Origin: Acidovorax sp. DW039
GTDB lineage: Bacteria > Pseudomonadota > Gammaproteobacteria > Burkholderiales > Burkholderiaceae_C
Assembly: GCF_037101375.1 (NCBI RefSeq)
Contig: NZ_AP029019.1
Coordinates: forward strand, 3,081,001 to 3,145,000
DNA length: 64,000 bases
Reading direction: 5' to 3'
Positions 9,392 to 18,576 of the stretch are shown here, in pieces. The translations under genes were made by a program, and so were the position numbers. Each line of letters opens with the position of its first letter. Position 1 is the stretch's first letter. A model generated the notes under the pieces. It made no database searches, had not been told where the DNA came from, and saw only the letters and a program-made list of their open reading frames with translations.

Positions 9392-10249
9392 ATGGGACAA
9401 TCGCCCCCCATGACTCCGGAACAGTACGTCCAACAAAAAGCCGTTGCCTCGGGCAGCAGCTTCTATTACGCCTTCTTGTTCCTGCCAGCGCCACGGCGTG
9501 CTGCCATTACGGCCTTTTACGCCTTCTGCCGTGAAGTGGACGATGTCGTCGATGAGGTTTCAGACCCCGGCGTGGCCCGCACCAAGCTGGCCTGGTGGCA
9601 AGCCGAAGTGAACAAAGCATTTGCCGGGCAGGCCAGCCACCCGGTCATGCAGGCACTGATGCCGCACACCGCCACCTACGGCATCGAGCCCCGGCACCTG
9701 CAGGCCGTCATCGACGGCTGCCAGATGGATCTGGAGCAGACCCGCTATCTGGACTTCGCCGGACTCAAGGGCTACTGCCATCTGGTGGCAGGCGTGGTGG
9801 GAGAAGTCGCTGCGCGCATCTTTGGCCAGACCGATCCCGCTACCACGCCATACGCCCACACTTTAGGCCTAGCCTTCCAGCTCACCAACATCATCCGCGA
9901 CGTGGGGGAAGACGCGATGCTGGGCCGAATTTACCTGCCGGTGAGCGAGCTGCAGCAGTTTGATGTGAAAGCGCATGAGATCCTCAAACGCCAGTATTCG
10001 GACCGCTTCACCGCGCTGATGCGCTTTCAGGCAGAGCGTGCCCACCGGCTCTACGACGAAGCGCTGGCCATGCTGCCCGCAGCAGACCGCAGGGCGCAAA
10101 AGCCCGGCCTGATGATGGCCAGCATCTACCGCACCCTGCTGCGAGAGATCGAACACGACAACTTTCAGGTGCTTCACCAGCGTATCCGCCTGACGCCCTT
10201 GCGCAAGCTCTGGCTCGCCTGGAAGGTTCAGGCACTGGGGCGCATGTAA
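9392..10249 (+). CDS. hpnD: Presqualene diphosphate synthase HpnD
   Basis: Condenses two farnesyl diphosphates to presqualene diphosphate, the first step of squalene synthesis. The 285 residues carry FYYAFLFLPAPRRAAITAFY, the first Asp motif CREVDDVVDE and the second NIIRDVGEDA, as expected of HpnD. ATG 9392 has AGGGA upstream and is preferred to ATG 9410. Its stop overlaps the hpnE start (TAATG), so hpnD and hpnE are translationally coupled. Confidence 0.93.
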   Translation: MGQSPPMTPEQYVQQKAVASGSSFYYAFLFLPAPRRAAITAFYAFCREVDDVVDEVSDPGVARTKLAWWQAEVNKAFAGQASHPVMQALMPHTATYGIEPRHLQAVIDGCQMDLEQTRYLDFAGLKGYCHLVAGVVGEVAARIFGQTDPATTPYAHTLGLAFQLTNIIRDVGEDAMLGRIYLPVSELQQFDVKAHEILKRQYSDRFTALMRFQAERAHRLYDEALAMLPAADRRAQKPGLMMASIYRTLLREIEHDNFQVLHQRIRLTPLRKLWLAWKVQALGRM

Positions 10250-11553
10250 TGCGCGTGGGCGTGATCGGTGCCGGCTGGGCAGGCATGGCTGCTGCTGTGC
10301 AGCTGCAACAGCAAGGGCATCAGGTCACCGTGCTGGAAGCGGCCCGAACATTGGGGGGCCGTGCACGGGCTTTGACTGTGGAAGGGTCAGACGGTACGCC
10401 CTGGACCCTGGACAACGGCCAGCACATCCTGATTGGGGCCTACCGCCAGACTTTGGCACTGATGCACGCTGTGGGGGTACAGGCCGACCAAGCCCTGCTG
10501 CGCCTGCCCTTGGCCCTGATCTACGCAGACGGCACCGGCCTGAAGCTGCCGGACCTGCCCCCGCCGTGGGATGCACTGGTCGGCGTGGTGCGCGCCAAAG
10601 GCTGGAGCCCCGCTGAAAAATGCAGCCTGCTGCTCACCTGCGCTCGCTGGCAACTCCAAGGATTCCGGTGCGCCAGCCACCTCACGGTAGGCCAGCTGTG
10701 CGCAAGCCTCCCCACTAGGCTGCTGCAGGAGTTCATCGATCCCCTGTGCGTTTCAGCCCTCAACACACCGGCCCATGCCTCCAGCGCACAAGTTTTTTTG
10801 ACTGTGCTGCGCGACAGCCTGTTCAGCGGCCGCGGTGGCTCCAACCTGCTGATTCCGCGCACCGACCTGGGTAGCCTGCTGCCGGATGCAGCGGCCCGGT
10901 GGTTACAGCTGCAAGGGGCTGAAGTCGTCATGGGCGAACGGGTGCACCACCTGGATCGCGCTGACCAGGGCGGCTGGTTGATAGGCCCACGGCACTTTGA
11001 TGCCGTAGTGCTCGCAACGCACAGCGCTGAAGCAGCGAGACTGGCGCACGACTTGGCCGAGCACACAAGCCTTCCAGATGAGCGCACAGCCCTGGCGCGC
11101 TGGGCAGATACCGCGCAGGCCCTGCAGCACACGGCCATCGGCACGGTCTATGCCTACACCTCTACCAGTGGGCACACGTTGCCCCAGCCCATGGTGGCCC
11201 TGCGCCCCGGGCTCCACCAGCCTGCACAGTTTGTGTTCGACAGGGGCCAACTCGCCGGGCCAAGGGGTTTGCTGGCATTTGTGGTGAGTGCCAGCGAGGC
11301 GGACCGCGCCGTGCTGGAAGAGCAAGTCATACAGCAAGCCCGGGATCAGTTGGGCCTCACCCAGTTCACCCCCCTGAAAACCGTGGTGGAAAAACGGGCC
11401 ACATTTGCCTGCACCCCTGGCCTGAACCGCCCACCCAATGTGCTGGCACCCGGCCTGTGTGCTGCAGGGGACTACACCGAAGGCCCCTACCCCGCCACTC
11501 TGGAGGGAGCCGTGATGAGCGGGCAAAAAGCGGCCACTTTGCTCTGCCAATAA
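10249..11553 (+). CDS. hpnE: Hydroxysqualene dehydroxylase HpnE (FAD-dependent)
   Basis: Reduces hydroxysqualene to squalene. The 434-residue flavoprotein begins with the dinucleotide-binding motif GVIGAGWAGMAAAV, then an acidic strand end and GGRARAL, as in the phytoene-desaturase/amine-oxidase superfamily. The C-terminal FAD motif is GLCAAGDYTEGPYPATLEGA. Starts in the hpnD stop (TAATG). No squalene-hopene cyclase gene lies in the window. Confidence 0.92.
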   Translation: MRVGVIGAGWAGMAAAVQLQQQGHQVTVLEAARTLGGRARALTVEGSDGTPWTLDNGQHILIGAYRQTLALMHAVGVQADQALLRLPLALIYADGTGLKLPDLPPPWDALVGVVRAKGWSPAEKCSLLLTCARWQLQGFRCASHLTVGQLCASLPTRLLQEFIDPLCVSALNTPAHASSAQVFLTVLRDSLFSGRGGSNLLIPRTDLGSLLPDAAARWLQLQGAEVVMGERVHHLDRADQGGWLIGPRHFDAVVLATHSAEAARLAHDLAEHTSLPDERTALARWADTAQALQHTAIGTVYAYTSTSGHTLPQPMVALRPGLHQPAQFVFDRGQLAGPRGLLAFVVSASEADRAVLEEQVIQQARDQLGLTQFTPLKTVVEKRATFACTPGLNRPPNVLAPGLCAAGDYTEGPYPATLEGAVMSGQKAATLLCQ

Positions 11554-11613
11554 CGTTGCCGGGTACAGGCCAACCGATGCGGTGCGGGCGACCGACGGGA
11601 CGAACGTAAACCC

Positions 11614-11704
11614 TTGACGAACGTCAAATGAAACCGCTGTGGCGTCGCAAACTGGCACCAGTGGTCTTGATCAAGGTTCAGTGGAGTAACAAACTGATAC
11701 CAGT
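11614..11704. promoter_or_regulatory. Cluster of three palindromes upstream of the diguanylate cyclase
   Basis: TTGACGAACGTCAA (11614-11627) is symmetric except for its two central bases. ACTGGCACCAGT (11651-11662) and ACTGATACCAGT (11693-11704) are related 12-bp palindromes whose centres are 42 bp, four helical turns, apart. Such spacing suggests cooperative binding of a repressor dimer pair, for example of the GntR family; the regulator is not identifiable. Confidence 0.45.
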
Positions 11705-11805
11705 GCCCTTGAATGAAAGTCCATGCAGCCAGCACACCCACCCAGTCCCGTTTTCCGCCCTGACACATCCGTCGCACAGGGCAACCATTTACCGGACGCT
11801 TCATC

Positions 11806-14800
11806 ATGAAGAGCTTGCGGCAACAATGGCGCGTGGTCGCCACGCTCAGTCTGGTGATCATGGCCTGCGCAGGTTACTGGTGGCACCTGCTGGGGGAACA
11901 CCGCGAACAGATCACCTTCGCAGAGGAGCAAACCCGCCTGCGCGCAAGCCAGGTCTCTCAAACCCTGGCAGCGCAGGTGGGCTCGCAAATGTCTGGTCTG
12001 GAGTATCTGGCGCGCAGCCTCGCGGTGCTCTACGACGACAACCCGGAGCGAACGTTTACCCTTGCCACAGCAAATGCGCTGGCCACCTTTCCGCCGGAAA
12101 GCATCACACAGATAGCCGTGGCCGATGCGCAAGGGCGCATCGTGTATTCATCACTGGTGCCCTCAGGGCAACCCCTGCCAGAGGTTTCCATCGCAGAGCG
12201 GGCGCATTTTCTGGCCCATGCACACGCTGCGGAAAAGCGTCTTTTCATCAGCCGCCCGGTGCAAGGCCTGATTTCGGGCAAATGGTCCGTGCAAATGTCC
12301 TATCCGGTGGAGCATGACGGTCGCTTTGCAGGTGCAGTGGTTCTGTCCATCAACCCGGAATACCTCTCCCGCCATTTCCGCGAGGTGTTCACCCGTGGCA
12401 AAGATGTGGCACTGCTGGTGCGGGAAGACGGCGCATACCTTGCCCGCTCACATGTGCAAAGCGAGGTGCTGGACCAGAGCATTCCGAACGACCGGGAATT
12501 TCTCAACCATCCCGAAAGGAACAGCGGTACCTACGAAGGCCCTGCACCCATTGACGGCGTAGACAGGATGTATGCATGGCAGCGCGTGGGGCAATACCCG
12601 CTAGTGGTCAGCGTCGGGCTCGGCCGTGAGCAGGCGCTTCAGTCCACGCTCGAGGTAGTGCACCAAAGCCAGCTGCGCAACGCGACGGGCACCGCAGTGG
12701 TGCTGATTGCCTCGTTGTGGATCGCAAGCCTTTTCGTAAGGCAACGCCGCACGCAGGCCCGACTGGAACGGCACCGCCAACGCTACCGGCTGGCGCTGGA
12801 CGGCGGCAAGCTCGGCACTTGGGACTGGCCATCCACGCTGGAATATATGCACTTCGACGCGGCATGGGCACGCTTGCTGGGTTTGCCACACCAGGCGCGC
12901 AGCCCCAGCCTGCAGGCACTGCAGGACCTGATTCACCCTGAGGACTGGCCCGCATGGGCGCAGGCCTTGCACGATCACCGCATGGCGCTGGCGGAAACGT
13001 TCGAGACCGAGTCCCGCTTCCAGCACAGCAGCGGCCGCTGGATCTGGTTGCACCTGAGGGGGCGGGTTTTCCGAAGCCATGCAATGCAAACCGCCCATGT
13101 GGCGGGCACCTATGCCGACGTGACCGCGCGCCATGCGGCGGAGGATGCCCGCAACGAACTCCAGCAACGGCTGAGCAAGCTGCTCAGCCAGGTGCCTGGC
13201 ATGGTCTACCAATTCAGAGTCAGCAGTGACGGCACGGCCAGCTTTCCCTACGCCAGCCCTGCGATTGTCGATATCTACGGACTCTCCCCCGAAGCGGCCC
13301 TTCAGGACGCTCAGCCCATTTTTGACAGCATCCACCCCGATGACCGGGAAGCGGTACTGGCCAGCGTGCAGCAATCCTCCCAAAGCCTGCAGCCCTGGCA
13401 ATGTGAATGGCGGCAGCGCAGGCAGGATGGTTCAGTGCGCTGGCTTGCTGGCAGGGCCAACCCCGAACGCGAGGCCGACGGTGGCACCCTGTGGCATGGC
13501 TACGTGCATGACGTGACCGAGCAGCACACGATGGTAGAGGCCTTGCAGCACAGCGAAGCCCGCCTGCGGCTGACGATGGCTGCGGTGCAGGACGGCGTGT
13601 GGGAATGGGACACCGAGTCCGACACCATCACAATGGACGCACGCTGCGCCGAAATCCTGGGCTACGGAATGCAACCCCAAGGCGTGCCCTTTGCCGACTG
13701 GACCCGGCTTCTGCACCCCAACGACAGCCAGACCGTTTTGACCACCCTGCAAAGGCAGGTGGCTCTGGGTCAGCCCTTTGATATTGAAGTGCGCCTTCGC
13801 ACGCAGGAGGGCCACTGGAAGTGGGTGGAGATTCGGGGCCAGGCGGCGCCTGTCACCCCCGGCATGCCACTTCTTGTGATTGGCACCCAGACCGACATCA
13901 CCCAACGCAAGCAGGAAGCCCACCTGCGCCAGGCACTGCTGGACAACGCGGCTGCCGCGTTGCTCATTACCACCCCCGAGCGGACCATTGCACTGGCCAA
14001 CCAGCGTGCGGTGGAGGCGTTCTCGGAAGATGGGATGCCCCTGCAGGGCCAGAGCACACGCGCCTTGCACAGGCACGAAGCGGCCTTTGTGCACTTTCAG
14101 CAATATGCTGATGCCGCGCGCCAGAACGGAAATGCCCAGGTGGAATACCTGCTGCGTACCGCCAGCGGCGCTTTGCGCTGGTTCTCCATGCGAGGGACTC
14201 CGCTGGACCCCGACCAGCCGGAAGGAGACACGGTCTGGACCCTGGTGGACACCACAGAGCGACGCGAAACGGAGGAGGCCCTGGCCACAGCCCGCGCCCA
14301 CCTGCTGGAGGTCATTCAGCACTTCCCCGGCGGAGTGCTGGTCCAGAACCAGTCTGGCAAGGCCGTGGTCATCAACCAGACCATGTGTGATCTGATAGGC
14401 ACTACAACGCCCCCTGAAGAGCTGGTGGGATGGGAACGCGATGCCTTGAAGGCATTGGTGCCTGCGGAAGTGCTCTCTGCTCTTCCCCCTTGCGACCAAC
14501 CCGTCGCAGGGCAGACCAGTGAGCACACCGAGGTCATGCTGCAGGATGGCCGCACGGTACGGGTGGAATGTATTCCGATGCGCACAGGCCGCGGCGATGA
14601 CCTGGGCCAACTCTGGCTGGGTCAGGACATCACGGAGCGCCGTCGCCACGAACGCACGCTGGAGCGCCTGGCTGCCACAGACACGCTGACAGGCTTGGCC
14701 AATCGCAGGGCCTTCATGGCGAGGCTGGAAGCAGAGCTGACCCATGTGGCCCACGGTGCCCCCTGCGCCATGCTGCTGATGCTGGATCTAGACCACTTCA

Positions 14801-15186
14801 AGCGCGTCAACGACACCTGGGGGCACGCCACGGGCGACAAGGTTCTGGTCCATCTGGCCAAGCTGCTGCGTGGCAACCTGCTTCGCAAGGAAGACATTGC
14901 GGGGCGCCTGGGCGGTGAGGAATTCGCCGTGCTACTGCCTTCCACCAACGCCCAGGAAGCCCTTGCCATCGGTGAGCGGCTGCGTCAGGCCCTGGAGCAA
15001 AGCCAGGTGGTGACAGACGCGGGCGAAGTCATACGGGTGACGATGAGCATCGGCGTAAGCACTGTAATGGAGAACTCTGCAGACACCCTGGCCCGTGCCG
15101 ATGCAGCACTGTATGAGGCCAAAAATACCGGGCGCAACAAGGTAGTGATGTCACCGCCACCTGCGGCAGAGTTGTCTGATCGTTAA
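11806..15186 (+). CDS. Membrane-bound multi-PAS diguanylate cyclase
   Basis: Makes cyclic di-GMP from two GTP at the inner membrane. The 1126 residues run: TM helix (10-28), periplasmic dCache-type sensor (about 30-275, with MSYPVEHDGRFAGAVVLSIN), second TM (near 290-305, TGTAVVLIASLWIASLF), four or five PAS/PAC repeats (about 325-955; PAC ends such as YADVTARH, VHDVTEQH and QTDITQRK), then GGDEF. The active-site loop is GGEEF (1036-1040) and the product-inhibition I-site RKED (1027-1030) lies five residues before it, so catalysis and feedback inhibition both look intact. There is no EAL domain. It stands alone, behind the palindrome cluster at 11614-11704. Confidence 0.93.
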   Translation: MKSLRQQWRVVATLSLVIMACAGYWWHLLGEHREQITFAEEQTRLRASQVSQTLAAQVGSQMSGLEYLARSLAVLYDDNPERTFTLATANALATFPPESITQIAVADAQGRIVYSSLVPSGQPLPEVSIAERAHFLAHAHAAEKRLFISRPVQGLISGKWSVQMSYPVEHDGRFAGAVVLSINPEYLSRHFREVFTRGKDVALLVREDGAYLARSHVQSEVLDQSIPNDREFLNHPERNSGTYEGPAPIDGVDRMYAWQRVGQYPLVVSVGLGREQALQSTLEVVHQSQLRNATGTAVVLIASLWIASLFVRQRRTQARLERHRQRYRLALDGGKLGTWDWPSTLEYMHFDAAWARLLGLPHQARSPSLQALQDLIHPEDWPAWAQALHDHRMALAETFETESRFQHSSGRWIWLHLRGRVFRSHAMQTAHVAGTYADVTARHAAEDARNELQQRLSKLLSQVPGMVYQFRVSSDGTASFPYASPAIVDIYGLSPEAALQDAQPIFDSIHPDDREAVLASVQQSSQSLQPWQCEWRQRRQDGSVRWLAGRANPEREADGGTLWHGYVHDVTEQHTMVEALQHSEARLRLTMAAVQDGVWEWDTESDTITMDARCAEILGYGMQPQGVPFADWTRLLHPNDSQTVLTTLQRQVALGQPFDIEVRLRTQEGHWKWVEIRGQAAPVTPGMPLLVIGTQTDITQRKQEAHLRQALLDNAAAALLITTPERTIALANQRAVEAFSEDGMPLQGQSTRALHRHEAAFVHFQQYADAARQNGNAQVEYLLRTASGALRWFSMRGTPLDPDQPEGDTVWTLVDTTERRETEEALATARAHLLEVIQHFPGGVLVQNQSGKAVVINQTMCDLIGTTTPPEELVGWERDALKALVPAEVLSALPPCDQPVAGQTSEHTEVMLQDGRTVRVECIPMRTGRGDDLGQLWLGQDITERRRHERTLERLAATDTLTGLANRRAFMARLEAELTHVAHGAPCAMLLMLDLDHFKRVNDTWGHATGDKVLVHLAKLLRGNLLRKEDIAGRLGGEEFAVLLPSTNAQEALAIGERLRQALEQSQVVTDAGEVIRVTMSIGVSTVMENSADTLARADAALYEAKNTGRNKVVMSPPPAAELSDR

Positions 15187-15318
15187 AAGCGGTTCACTGT
15201 GGCCGAGAACTCGATTCACTGCGGCAATACAGCAACACCGACAGCATTCCGAAAGCTGGGCCAAGGCAGGATGCGAGCCACCCCGGAACGGGCTTACGAA
15301 CACAACGCGGAGACATTC

Positions 15319-16317
15319 ATGCCACATCTTCCTTCTCATTCCACACGCCGTCAGATGCTGGGCGCAGGTGCAGGCCTTGCCTTGGCAGGGCTTATCCCTT
15401 CGGGCGCTTCGGCGCAGGCCGCGTGGCCCAGCAAGTCAGTGCGCTTCGTGGTGCCCTTTGCACCCGGCGGCAGCTCTGAAATCGTGGCCCGGTCCACGGC
15501 AGCCGAGCTGACCAAGACCCTGGGCCAAAGCGTTTATGTGGACAACAAACCTGGCGCGGCAGGCAACATTGCCATGTCAGAAGTGGCCCGCGCGGAAGAC
15601 CAGCACACCATCATCCTGGGTCACATCGGCACCCTGGCGGTCAACCCATTCATCTTTGACAAGCTGCCCTACGACGCCAACAAGGACTTCAAGCCCGTCA
15701 GCCTGCTGGCCAAAGTCCCCAGCCTGTACGTGGTGCATCCCGACGTTCCCGCCAAGAACCTCAAGGAATTCATCGCCTACGCCAAAAAGAACCCTGGCAA
15801 GCTGAGCTACGGCTCTGCAGGCAACGGCAGCGCAGGCCATCTGGCCTTTGAATACCTCAAGATGACGGCCGACCTGTTCATGCTGCATGTGCCCTACCGC
15901 GGCACCGGCCCCATGATGACGGACCTGCTCTCGGGCAGACTTGAGGCATCGGCAGTGGGTGCAGCAGCCATGCTGCCCTTCATCAAATCGGGCAAGGTGC
16001 GCTGCATTGCCACAGGCTCTGCCAAGCGCCTGCCCCAGTTGCCCGATGTCCCTACCGTGGCCGAGCAAGGCTTTCCCGGCTTTGAAATGACACAGTGGTA
16101 CGGCATGCTGGCCCCCGCCAACATGCCCGCGGCCAACCTCGACAAGCTCTCGGCCGAAACGATGAAGGCCGTCAAAGCCCCCGCATCGCTGGAACGACTC
16201 AATGGCGACGCAGCGGAGGCCATTGGCGGCACACCTGCCCAGTTTGCACAGTTCATCGCAGCAGAGCAGGAGCGCTGGAAGAAGGTGCTGCTGCGCGCCA
16301 AGGTCAAACCCGACTGA
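15319..16317 (+). CDS. Tripartite tricarboxylate transporter receptor (Bug/TctC family), first copy
   Basis: Periplasmic solute receptor of 332 residues. The start ATG 15319 is preceded by GGAGA and begins a probable Tat signal (STRRQMLGAGAGLALAGLIP); the longer frame upstream lacks features. Family marks: WPSKSVRFVVPFAPGGSSEI, DNKPGAAGNIA and LPYDANKDF. The ligand is usually a carboxylate such as citrate or an aromatic acid. It precedes a TctD/TctE-like two-component pair by 79 bp, suggesting that it presents a ligand to the sensor. No tctA or tctB follows. Confidence 0.9.
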   Translation: MPHLPSHSTRRQMLGAGAGLALAGLIPSGASAQAAWPSKSVRFVVPFAPGGSSEIVARSTAAELTKTLGQSVYVDNKPGAAGNIAMSEVARAEDQHTIILGHIGTLAVNPFIFDKLPYDANKDFKPVSLLAKVPSLYVVHPDVPAKNLKEFIAYAKKNPGKLSYGSAGNGSAGHLAFEYLKMTADLFMLHVPYRGTGPMMTDLLSGRLEASAVGAAAMLPFIKSGKVRCIATGSAKRLPQLPDVPTVAEQGFPGFEMTQWYGMLAPANMPAANLDKLSAETMKAVKAPASLERLNGDAAEAIGGTPAQFAQFIAAEQERWKKVLLRAKVKPD

Positions 16318-16396
16318 TATCGCCCCCACGAAGGCGCATGCCCGGCCGCGAAGAACCTGTTCAAAGGGCAAAGCCTGTTCCAAGTAGCATCGCTGC

Positions 16397-17062
16397 ATGC
16401 GCATCCTTCTGGTGGAAGACGAACACAGCCTGGGCACCTGGCTCACCCGGGCTCTGGAACATGCAGGCATCCAGGTCGAGTGGGTGACCGATGGACGGCT
16501 GGCCGACCGCGTCTTGCAGCAGGCCGACCATGACGCGCTGGTGCTCGACCTCGGCTTGCCCGGCATGGACGGGCAAACCGTGCTGCAACGTCTGCGCGAA
16601 CGCGACCAGCGCCTGCCTGCCCTCATCCTGACTGCCCGCAACTCGCTGGAAGAGCGGGTGCGGTCACTGCATGCGGGGGCGGACGACTTTCTGGCAAAAC
16701 CGTTCGAGCTGGCGGAACTGGAGGCACGCTTGCATGCACTGGTACGGCGTGCCCGCGGTGTAGAACATCCCCGCCTTGCCTGCGGTTCGCTGGTGTTCGA
16801 TACCGGGCGCAAGCAATTTTTTCTGAACGGAGCCCCCCTGCTCCTGTCACCACGGGAACAGGCTGTGCTGCGGGTACTCGTGCAGCGCAGTGGCGAGCCT
16901 TTTTCCAAGCAACAGATTCTTGAGCGCGTTTTTTCGGACGACGAAGACGTGCACCCCGAAGCCGTAGAAGTGTTTGTGCACCGCCTGCGCAAGCGGCTGG
17001 AGGGCAGCGATGTACGCATCACCACGCTGCGCGGGCTGGGCTACGCCCTGGAAAGCTTCTGA
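16397..17062 (+). CDS. OmpR-family response regulator (TctD/QseB-like)
   Basis: DNA-binding response regulator of 221 residues. The receiver shows the acidic pair in LLVEDEHSLG, phosphoacceptor Asp51 in LVLDLGLPGMDGQ, the switch Thr in LILTARNS and Lys in LAKPF. The C-terminal winged helix ends EVFVHRLRKRLEGSDVRITT. Stop and the start of the histidine kinase are directly adjacent (TGAATG). Given the TctC-type receptors on both sides, tricarboxylate control as in tctD is a reasonable inference. Confidence 0.93.
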   Translation: MRILLVEDEHSLGTWLTRALEHAGIQVEWVTDGRLADRVLQQADHDALVLDLGLPGMDGQTVLQRLRERDQRLPALILTARNSLEERVRSLHAGADDFLAKPFELAELEARLHALVRRARGVEHPRLACGSLVFDTGRKQFFLNGAPLLLSPREQAVLRVLVQRSGEPFSKQQILERVFSDDEDVHPEAVEVFVHRLRKRLEGSDVRITTLRGLGYALESF

Positions 17063-18523
17063 ATGATGGGGCTGAAGCCCAAGCGCTCCGTCTTCGCGGG
17101 CGTATTTGTGCGGGCCCGTTTGTGGCAGCGGCTGGCCATGGTGCTGCTTCCCCTTCTGGCTGCAGTGACGGCACTGGAGCTGTGGATGACCCGCCACGAC
17201 GCACTGGAAGCCGCCAACGCTGCTTACGACCGCTCACTCGCTGGAGCCCTCAAGGCCATTGATGCAGGCGTATCCACAGCCTCCGGTGGCCTGTCCGTCG
17301 AGCTGCCGTACAGCGTGCTGGAGTTTTTCGAACTCACGGCCAGTGGGGCGGTGTTTTTCAGAGTCGCCTCTTCCGATGGGCTGGTGGAGCTTGGCAATGC
17401 AGACCTGCCCTTGCCTGCGCAGCCTCTGGAGCCGGGAGTGCCCCGCTTTTACGACGCCACTTACTTTGGCGAAACCCTACGACTGGCCGCATTCAGCCGC
17501 CCGATCACAACCCACGCAGACAGCGCTGGCTCCGCACCCACCCATCCGCCAAGCCATGTGCTGGTGCAGGTAGGAGAAAGCCTGCAATCCCGGCAAGAGT
17601 TCACCCGCCGCTTTGTTCAACGTGCGGCACTGCGCGATGGGCTGGTACTGGCATTGATGCTGCTGGGCACTGCAGGCACCTTGGCTGTAGCGCTGCGCCC
17701 GCTGGCACGCATGGCGCAAGATGTGGAGCAGCGCACCGCCGAAGACCTCGCGCCAATAGCGGCAGAACACTTGCCTGCAGACATACGCCCCCTGGTGCAG
17801 GCGGTCAACCAGCACATGCAGCGCAACCAGGCGCTGGTGCGACAACAGCGCGATTTTCTGGACGACGCATCCCACCAGCTGCGCACGCACCTGACGACGC
17901 TGCAGATGCAGATCGATTGCGCGCGGCGCGAGCCCGACGCAGCCGAGGTGCAAAACACCCTGACGGCCATCGCTGCAGAGATTTCGCGCGCCACCCGCAG
18001 CACGCAGCAACTGCTGGCGCTGGGCCGCAGTGACACCGCCGCGCTCACGCTGGCACCGTTGGATTTGCCTGCACTCCTGCGCACCGTGGCCCTGGAGCTG
18101 CTGCCACTGGCGCGCACACGGCAGATTGATCTGGGCATCCAGCCCCCCGGCACCACCTACGCCACGGCTGTGGCCGACGGAGACCTGATGCGCGAAGCGC
18201 TGCGCAACCTGGCGGCCAACGCCGTCACCTACTGCCCTGCGGGCAGCACGGTCACCCTGTGTGCCGCGGGCGACCCATTGGGCTGGAGCCTGCGGGTGGA
18301 AGACAACGGCCCCGGCCTTACTTCGGGCGAACTGTCTGCCTTGGGCACGCGGTTTCGCCGTGGAACAGCAGCCAGTGCGCCTGGCTCTGGACTGGGGCTG
18401 TCAATAGCGCGCTCCATCGCAGAGCGGCACCAAGGAACCCTGCGCCTGGAAAACCGTGAACAGGGCCGAGGGCTGATCGCCACCGTGTGGTGGCCCCGCA
18501 AGCCTAGTCCACTGAATCCTTGA
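17063..18523 (+). CDS. Sensor histidine kinase (TctE-like) with altered H-box
   Basis: Inner-membrane kinase partner of the preceding regulator, 486 residues. TM1 (about 24-42) is followed by a periplasmic sensor of the two-component-sensor-kinase N-terminal type with VELPYSVLEFFELTASGAVFF, TM2 (about 195-212), a HAMP-like linker, HisKA and HATPase. The phosphoacceptor is His271 in DASHQLRTHL. Residue 276 is His where almost all kinases of this class have Pro (HQLRTPL). N-box (LRNLAANAV), G1 (VEDNGPGL) and G2 (GSGLGLSIA) are intact. The stop codon sits inside a strong hairpin (18504-18537). Confidence 0.92.
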   Translation: MMGLKPKRSVFAGVFVRARLWQRLAMVLLPLLAAVTALELWMTRHDALEAANAAYDRSLAGALKAIDAGVSTASGGLSVELPYSVLEFFELTASGAVFFRVASSDGLVELGNADLPLPAQPLEPGVPRFYDATYFGETLRLAAFSRPITTHADSAGSAPTHPPSHVLVQVGESLQSRQEFTRRFVQRAALRDGLVLALMLLGTAGTLAVALRPLARMAQDVEQRTAEDLAPIAAEHLPADIRPLVQAVNQHMQRNQALVRQQRDFLDDASHQLRTHLTTLQMQIDCARREPDAAEVQNTLTAIAAEISRATRSTQQLLALGRSDTAALTLAPLDLPALLRTVALELLPLARTRQIDLGIQPPGTTYATAVADGDLMREALRNLAANAVTYCPAGSTVTLCAAGDPLGWSLRVEDNGPGLTSGELSALGTRFRRGTAASAPGSGLGLSIARSIAERHQGTLRLENREQGRGLIATVWWPRKPSPLNP

Positions 18524-18537
18524 AATCAGCGGACTAG
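18504..18537 (+). terminator. Hairpin spanning the kinase stop codon
   Basis: CTAGTCC (18504-18510) pairs with GGACTAG (18531-18537), extended inward after one mismatch by CTGA/TCAG. The TGA stop of the kinase (18521-18523) lies in the loop. There is no T-run on either strand, so it is more likely an intercistronic RNA structure than a full terminator. Confidence 0.4.
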
Positions 18538-18576
18538 CCCTTCGGCACAGCCATAATCTCGGGCCCCAGGCCAGCC

